Source of the DNA: JACKFE01 sp050248735
GTDB taxonomy: Bacteria > Nitrospirota > Nitrospiria > Nitrospirales > UBA8639
Assembly: GCA_050248735.1 (NCBI GenBank)
Contig: JBFWRU010000002.1
Span: 124,001-188,000 of the forward strand
DNA length: 64,000 nt
Reading direction: 5' to 3'
Part shown: piece by piece, positions 59,492 to 64,000 of the stretch
Layout: every line of letters starts with the position of its first letter
Position numbering within the stretch: the first letter of the stretch is position 1
Program-made: the position numbers and the translations under genes
The notes under the pieces: model-generated
The model's database searches: none
What the model was told of the DNA's origin: nothing
What the model saw: only the letters and a program-made list of their open reading frames with translations

Positions 59492-59791
59492 ATGGCTAAA
59501 GAGAATCATGAGGATGTAATTCCTGAGCAGAATATCCTGAAGCCCGTGGGCGATCTGACTATCTTTGAGGCGGCCAAATTTCACGAGGAACTCGTCCTGC
59601 TCAATCAAGGAGAAGGCGGCTTGGAACTGGATCTGTCCGGGGTGGAGCATTTGGACTCTTCATGTGTCCAGATAATTGTGGCGGCGACCCGTTCCGGCCG
59701 ACTGCGTCTGACGGGATACTCTGAGGAATTACGAAATAAATTTGAACAAATCGGGTTTGCACAATTTCTTCCCGTTCCGGAAGCGGTCTAA
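59492..59791 (+). CDS. STAS-domain protein (anti-sigma-factor antagonist type)
   Basis: The protein has 99 residues and is a single STAS domain: ILKPVGDLTIFEAAKFHEELV, then LELDLSGVEHLDSSCVQIIVAATRSG, where S56 or S57 occupies the place phosphorylated in SpoIIAA and RsbV, and a final helix ending in KFEQIGFAQFL. With the kinase and phosphatase encoded just upstream it forms a partner-switching triad. The following MCP, cheY and cheA suggest that its output touches motility. The start ATG follows AACCAAAGGTGAATC, with AAAGGTG as the likely binding site. Confidence 0.85.
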   Translation: MAKENHEDVIPEQNILKPVGDLTIFEAAKFHEELVLLNQGEGGLELDLSGVEHLDSSCVQIIVAATRSGRLRLTGYSEELRNKFEQIGFAQFLPVPEAV

Positions 59792-59852
59792 CGGAGGAAG
59801 ACGCCACACGAACCGTGGTCATCGAACCACGGGAGCAAGGAGAATGGTGATA

Positions 59853-60992
59853 ATGGTGAATTTGGAATGGCTAATCGGAATCGCGGGGCTCATGGCCGGA
59901 CTGGGCACGGGCTGGTGGTTGGGATCAAGGAAAGGGCAACGGATCATCGAGGGTCTGCAACAACAGCTACAGAAGGCGGAGGAAGCGCAACAGCGATCGA
60001 TGAGAAATTGGCGGGAATTTTGCCGCTGCCTGGGCCCGTTGATCCCGGTGTTTGTGGCACAGATCAAGTCGGTGATTGAGGAAACGGAATTGGCCGCCGG
60101 GGGGTTGATCCAGCGTTTTCAACGTATTGCCCAACAGGCCAGGGAACAGGCCTCTGAAACCGAATCGTTGTTGCAAATGAGTGAAGGGGGAGGCGGAGAA
60201 GGTGAGTATTCCGTTGAGCGAATCCTTTCGGAAACCAAAGAGACCATGAATATGTTCGTCCAGCAAGTGACGCAAACCTCATCGGTGACGATGACCACGG
60301 TAAGTGTGATGGATAAAGCGGTTGCCACCACGGCCAGGATTTCCGAAGTGGTCGAGGAGGTGGAATTTATTGCGGATCAAACACGATTGCTGGCTCTGAA
60401 TGCCGCCATTGAAGCGGCGAGAGCCGGTGAACATGGCCGCGGGTTTGCGGTCGTTGCGGATGAAGTCACCAAATTGGCCAACCGGTCTGGGCAGGCCGCC
60501 GAGCAGATTCGCGCGTTGGCCACTGCGGTTAAAGACACCACCGAGTCGGCCATGGCCGAATTACAGGTGTTGGCGGCGTTGGATCTCACCGATACCCTGA
60601 AGGCTCAGGAAAAGATTATGGGGATGACGGAAGTCATGGCTTCCAAAAATCATGCGCTCAAAGAGAGCGTGGGGCATAACTCCGGGCGGGCCAGGGAACT
60701 GGGGAATGATATCGGACAAATTGTCATGTCCATGCAGTTTCAGGATATTACCCGTCAGAAATTGGAACATGTCTATCAACCTCTGGAGCATATCTATGCT
60801 CCGTTAAAGAGTGTCATGGACGATGTCGGGAGTACGGACATGCTTCCCGGAGTCATCGAGGAACTCAGAAATTTGGACCATTCCTATACCATGGAATCCG
60901 AACGCCAAACCATTCAGGCCGCGCGGTCGGGAGAAAACGCCGTGTTGGTGGGAACCGGAAATGCCGGGGAAGACAGCGTGACGTTGTTTTAA
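59853..60992 (+). CDS. Methyl-accepting chemotaxis protein without periplasmic sensor
   Basis: The protein has 379 residues from the ATG at 59853, which has AAGGAG at a suitable distance; the ATG at 59844 is too close to it. A single N-terminal membrane helix (about 5-25) is followed directly by a long cytoplasmic helical part, with no periplasmic ligand domain and no clear HAMP. The signalling hairpin is intact: EEVEFIADQTRLLALNAAIEAARAGEHGRGFAVVADEVTKLANRS. The late segment VMSMQFQDITRQKLEHVY is typical of a subgroup of short MCPs linked to chemotaxis operons. It should signal to the CheA encoded downstream. Confidence 0.85.
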   Translation: MVNLEWLIGIAGLMAGLGTGWWLGSRKGQRIIEGLQQQLQKAEEAQQRSMRNWREFCRCLGPLIPVFVAQIKSVIEETELAAGGLIQRFQRIAQQAREQASETESLLQMSEGGGGEGEYSVERILSETKETMNMFVQQVTQTSSVTMTTVSVMDKAVATTARISEVVEEVEFIADQTRLLALNAAIEAARAGEHGRGFAVVADEVTKLANRSGQAAEQIRALATAVKDTTESAMAELQVLAALDLTDTLKAQEKIMGMTEVMASKNHALKESVGHNSGRARELGNDIGQIVMSMQFQDITRQKLEHVYQPLEHIYAPLKSVMDDVGSTDMLPGVIEELRNLDHSYTMESERQTIQAARSGENAVLVGTGNAGEDSVTLF

Positions 60993-61056
60993 AAGGATAC
61001 GCAGGAATCATACAAACACTGGAGTAGACGTTCACAGACCAAAGTGAGGTTATCCT

Positions 61057-61428
61057 ATGGGCAAGACAGTCTTAGTCGTAGATGATTCGGTGTCGATGAG
61101 GCAAATGGTGAGCTTTACCCTGACGGGGGCAGGCTATGAAGTGGTGGAAGCGGGAGATGGCAAAGAAGCGGTTGATAAACTCAATGGCGGCGCAAAACCG
61201 AATCTGGTCATCACGGATCTGAATATGCCCAACATGGATGGTATTTCCCTGATCAAAGCGATTCGGGAAATGGCTCCGCACAAGTTCACTCCTATACTGA
61301 TGCTGACCACGGAATCCTCGGACGATAAAAAGAAAGAGGGGCAGGGTGCCGGAGCGACAGGCTGGATTGTGAAACCGTTCAATCCCGATCAAATGTTGGC
61401 CACGATCAAGAAAGTTCTGCCGGGATAA
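61057..61428 (+). CDS. cheY: Chemotaxis response regulator CheY
   Basis: The protein has 123 residues, a stand-alone receiver. It has D9 and D10 in VVDDS, phosphoacceptor D54 in ITDLNMPNMDG, T84/T85 in LMLTTESSDD and K106 in IVKPFNP. It should take phosphate from CheA and bind the FliM N terminus, also encoded in this window. AGGTTATCCT lies upstream of the ATG. A 170-base gap follows before cheA, with no recognisable feature. Confidence 0.92.
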   Translation: MGKTVLVVDDSVSMRQMVSFTLTGAGYEVVEAGDGKEAVDKLNGGAKPNLVITDLNMPNMDGISLIKAIREMAPHKFTPILMLTTESSDDKKKEGQGAGATGWIVKPFNPDQMLATIKKVLPG

Positions 61429-61597
61429 GAGGAGAGCCGTGTTTATCGGAAGAGGTGTGGAAATCCTGGAAGGAAAATTTAGGCTAAATGGTCATATTGT
61501 TGACCGGGTTGATCCGGCATCCAAAAGCTTCTCACGCGTGATTACTGACGCGGTACGAAATGACTAATCCTCGGTCCACTCGCAAAGGAGTCGAATA

Positions 61598-63703
61598 ATG
61601 GCTGTTGATCTCTCGCAATTTCAAGAATCCTTTTTTACGGAATCGGCCGAACATGTCGAAACCATGGAAACCGGATTATTAGAGTTAGAGGAACGCCCGA
61701 CGGACCTGGATTTATTAAACCGGATATTCCGGGCCGCTCATTCCATTAAAGGCAATGCCGGCATGTTTAATTTTACGGATATCGGTGGATTGACCCACAA
61801 AATGGAAAACGTTCTGGATCTCCTTCGTAATGAAAAAATGCCGGTGACTCCGGAGGTGATCGAAGTGTTGTTCCGTTCCCTGGATGGCTTGAAAGGCCTT
61901 CTGGAAGTGGCTCAAGGGCAAGGAGAAACCGACGAGGAATTGATAAAAAGTTTAGAAGAAGAATTGCAGGCCTGTCAGGCCGAGAATGGGGCGCACGCCC
62001 ACACTTCGACATCCGGGATGTCGGCTTCCCGGAGCGGGAGTTTGCAGGCACATGGCTGGAGGGGCGTGACCATCGATTGGGTTCCGCTACCGCAATTGTT
62101 TCAGCGGGGGTTGGATCCTGCTCAAATTTTTCGGGACCTCCATGCCTTGGGGGTGGTCAAAGCGTTGCAAGTGCGGACTGACACTTTGCCGGCATTACCG
62201 GTCATGGATCCTGAGCGATGTTATCTCAGTTGGGGTATCGAATTGGAAACCGATGTTCCGATCGCGAAAGTGGAAGCCGTGTTTGATTTTGTACGTGACG
62301 GTAGTGAATTGACCATTGTGGATCGTGCTCCCAAGAAACCGGAGCCCTATAAGCGAGTCGGGGATATTCTGGTGGAAGAAGGGGTGGTGACTCCTGAACA
62401 GGTGGCGGAAAGCCTGGCGAAACAAAAAAATCTTGGCCAGATTCTGGTGGAAGACATGAAGGCCACCCCCCAGCAGGTCGACAAAGCTCTGCAAAAGCAG
62501 CAGCAATTGAAAAAAGGCGAGACGGCCTCCATCCGGGTCGATATCGACAAGATCGACAAACTCATTAATCTGGTCGGGGAATTGGTGATTACCCAATCCA
62601 TGATCACCGATCTTGGCGAAAAGTTTACGATTAATCAGTTGCCGGTTCTTCAGGAACGGATCGTTCAGTTGGAACGCAATACCCGGGAGCTGCAGGAGCG
62701 GGTGATGTCGATCCGGATGATGCCGATTGGAAGCGCCTTCCACCGTTTCCCACGTCTGGTCAGGGATTTGTCCGGGAAAAGCGGCAAGCAAATTCAATTG
62801 GTGATGTCGGGCGAGGAAACGGAATTGGACAAGACCTTGATTGAAGCGATTGGCGATCCGCTCACGCATCTGGTTCGCAATTCGGCGGATCATGGATTGG
62901 AACCACCGGAAGAACGGCTGGCCCAAGGCAAGCCGGTTAAAGGAACCATACGGCTGAATGCCTATCATGACGGCGGGAGTATTTGTATTGCCGTGGAAGA
63001 TGACGGGAGAGGGCTGAATAGAGAAAAAATTGTTAAAAAAGCGGTTGAAAAAGGCATTATTGCGGATGGCACCAATATGTCGGATGAAGAAGTCTTTCAG
63101 CTGATTTTTCGTCCGGGTTTTTCAACGGCCGATAAGGTGACGGATGTGTCAGGCCGGGGAGTGGGCATGGATGTCGTGAAACGAAATATCGAAGGTCTGG
63201 GCGGGTCCGTGGCCATTCAGAGTACCTTCGGAAAAGGTTCAAAGCTCACCCTGAAGTTACCGCTGACCTTGGCGATTATTGATGGGATGACGGTGCGCGT
63301 CGGAGAAGACAATTACATTATTCCGCTGATTACCGTGACGGAATCGATCCGTCCTAAACCGCACGATCTTCAGCGCATCGTGGGAAAAGGGGAAGTCGTC
63401 AATCTTCGGGGTGAATGGGTGCCGATGGTTAGGCTCTATGAAGTCTTCCAACGCCCCGCAGACTTTACCGATCCCTCGCAGGCCTTGTTGGTGATTGTGG
63501 AAGTGGATGGGCGGCGGGTCGCGGTGCTGGTGGATGAACTGACCGGTCAACAGCAGGTCGTGATTAAAAGTTTGGAGCAAAATTATCGAAAGGTCGAGGC
63601 CATTTCCGGGGCCACCATTCTAGGTGACGGGCAAGTGGCGTTGATCCTGGATGTGCCGGGTTTGGCCAAATTGGCGCGGATTGGCCATATGGTAGCAGCC
63701 TGA
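61598..63703 (+). CDS. cheA: Chemotaxis histidine kinase CheA with an inserted MshEN-like segment
   Basis: The protein has 701 residues. The Hpt domain has the phosphorylated H48 in RAAHSIKGNAGMF. At about 155-245 there is a small alpha/beta domain instead of a recognisable CheY-binding P2. Next, at about 248-305, two helix-turn units with GDILVEEGVVTPEQVAESL and GQILVEDMKATPQQVDKAL resemble the N-terminal domain of type IV pilus/MshE ATPases. The dimer helices, the ATPase (HLVRNSADHGLEPPEERL, VEDDGRGLNREKI, DVSGRGVGMDVVKRNIE) and the CheW-like P5 domain follow. AAAGGAG precedes the ATG. The module insertion is the unusual feature; it may sense a nucleotide (inference). Confidence 0.92.
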   Translation: MAVDLSQFQESFFTESAEHVETMETGLLELEERPTDLDLLNRIFRAAHSIKGNAGMFNFTDIGGLTHKMENVLDLLRNEKMPVTPEVIEVLFRSLDGLKGLLEVAQGQGETDEELIKSLEEELQACQAENGAHAHTSTSGMSASRSGSLQAHGWRGVTIDWVPLPQLFQRGLDPAQIFRDLHALGVVKALQVRTDTLPALPVMDPERCYLSWGIELETDVPIAKVEAVFDFVRDGSELTIVDRAPKKPEPYKRVGDILVEEGVVTPEQVAESLAKQKNLGQILVEDMKATPQQVDKALQKQQQLKKGETASIRVDIDKIDKLINLVGELVITQSMITDLGEKFTINQLPVLQERIVQLERNTRELQERVMSIRMMPIGSAFHRFPRLVRDLSGKSGKQIQLVMSGEETELDKTLIEAIGDPLTHLVRNSADHGLEPPEERLAQGKPVKGTIRLNAYHDGGSICIAVEDDGRGLNREKIVKKAVEKGIIADGTNMSDEEVFQLIFRPGFSTADKVTDVSGRGVGMDVVKRNIEGLGGSVAIQSTFGKGSKLTLKLPLTLAIIDGMTVRVGEDNYIIPLITVTESIRPKPHDLQRIVGKGEVVNLRGEWVPMVRLYEVFQRPADFTDPSQALLVIVEVDGRRVAVLVDELTGQQQVVIKSLEQNYRKVEAISGATILGDGQVALILDVPGLAKLARIGHMVAA

Positions 63704-63705
63704 GG

Positions 63706-63780
63706 AAGAGCGTTAGGCGCCGAAGACGTAAAGGGTAACGGAAAGGTAATGGTTCCTCTCAGGGCTTACGCGTTACGAGA
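63706..63780. repeat. Imperfect palindrome between cheA and cheW
   Basis: GTAACG (63735-63740) is matched by CGTTAC (63771-63776) in a short spacer that also has GCGTTAGGCGCC at its start. It has the look of small intergenic palindromes and may be related in kind, though not in exact sequence, to the element between flhB and flhA. Confidence 0.3.
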
Positions 63781-63837
63781 AACAAGAGGACACATATTTA
63801 GCCATGAAGATGATTTTCATAACGAAGGAGACCAATC

Positions 63838-64000
63838 ATGTCCACGGCCACTGTTGACACGACCGAAGCACGCGAGGTTCGGACCACGTATTCCAGCGAA
63901 GACCAACAATACCTGACCTTTGATTTGGCTGATGAATATTACGGGGTGGATATTCTGAAGGTTCAGGAAATTAAAGGGTATACCACCGTGACGCGGATCC
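63838..64000 (+). CDS. cheW: Chemotaxis coupling protein CheW, 3' truncated by window edge
   Basis: The first 54 codons are present. After a variable 20-residue start, YLTFDLADEYYGVDILKVQE and IKGYTTVTRI are the opening strands of the CheW fold. CheW bridges chemoreceptors to CheA. GAAGGAG lies eight bases upstream of the ATG. The position behind cheA agrees. A CheV with a receiver at the other end cannot be excluded, since the remainder is missing. Confidence 0.88.
   Translation, partial: MSTATVDTTEAREVRTTYSSEDQQYLTFDLADEYYGVDILKVQEIKGYTTVTRI

Noticed and set aside
1..64000. tRNA, rRNA, CRISPR arrays, insertion sequences, prophage and replication origin
   Set aside because: Looked for by eye on both strands; no cloverleaf, regular spaced repeats, transposase or integrase was found.

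Overview
The window (about half G+C by eye) reads as chromosome of a Gram-negative, flagellated bacterium. It has lptD, TonB-dependent cobalamin uptake, a complete flagellar export and basal-body gene set, and sigma-54 and sigma-28 flagellar regulation. Protein style, and the mix of B12 salvage, molybdopterin synthesis and a single long flagellar/chemotaxis cluster, fit Nitrospirota (Nitrospira-like). That placement is an impression from protein sequences, not a database result. No rRNA, tRNA, CRISPR array, insertion sequence or phage gene was recognised.

Bases 1-12000 are a cobalamin region. The window opens in the last codons of cobQ. After a secreted coiled-coil protein, a YihY-family membrane protein and an orphan TolC-type protein come two cobalamin riboswitches. 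The first precedes btuF-btuC-btuD (periplasmic binding protein, permease, ATPase). The second precedes btuB and a cobyrinate a,c-diamide synthase. A PduO-type adenosyltransferase follows, so uptake, amidation and adenosylation of corrinoids are grouped.

Bases 12000-27000 are mixed housekeeping and accessory genes: a Rieske protein, an HNH protein, a zinc-ribbon protein, a translationally coupled HExxH metallopeptidase/ATP-grasp ligase pair, a YhiN-type flavoprotein, an AT-rich HEPN-like gene, a DsrE-like protein, moaC-moaD-moaE-moaA, accD, folC, lptD and a secreted repeat protein coupled to lptD.

Bases 27000-59000 are the flagellar region. A sigma-54 response regulator, a TPR protein, a soluble histidine kinase and a second sigma-54 response regulator (FlrB/FlrC-like) precede flgB-flgC-fliE-fliF-fliG-fliH-fliI-fliJ-motE-like-fliK-flgD-flgE. 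Then come fliL-fliM-fliN-fliO-fliP-fliQ-fliR-flhB-flhA-flhF-flhG-fliA. Sigma-54 promoter matches with exact -24/-12 spacing lie before flgB and before fliL. A strong intrinsic terminator follows flgE. Between flgE and fliL, on the opposite strand, sits a degenerate receiver-domain gene.

Bases 56900-64000 hold a split partner-switching module (REC-PP2C phosphatase, REC-HATPase kinase, STAS antagonist), followed by a sensorless methyl-accepting protein, cheY, an unusual cheA and the start of cheW. The most interesting items are the metallopeptidase/ATP-grasp pair, the split partner switch, the pseudo-receiver, a MoaD whose Gly-Gly is buried by a 15-residue tail, and related hairpins carried by both B12 riboswitches.
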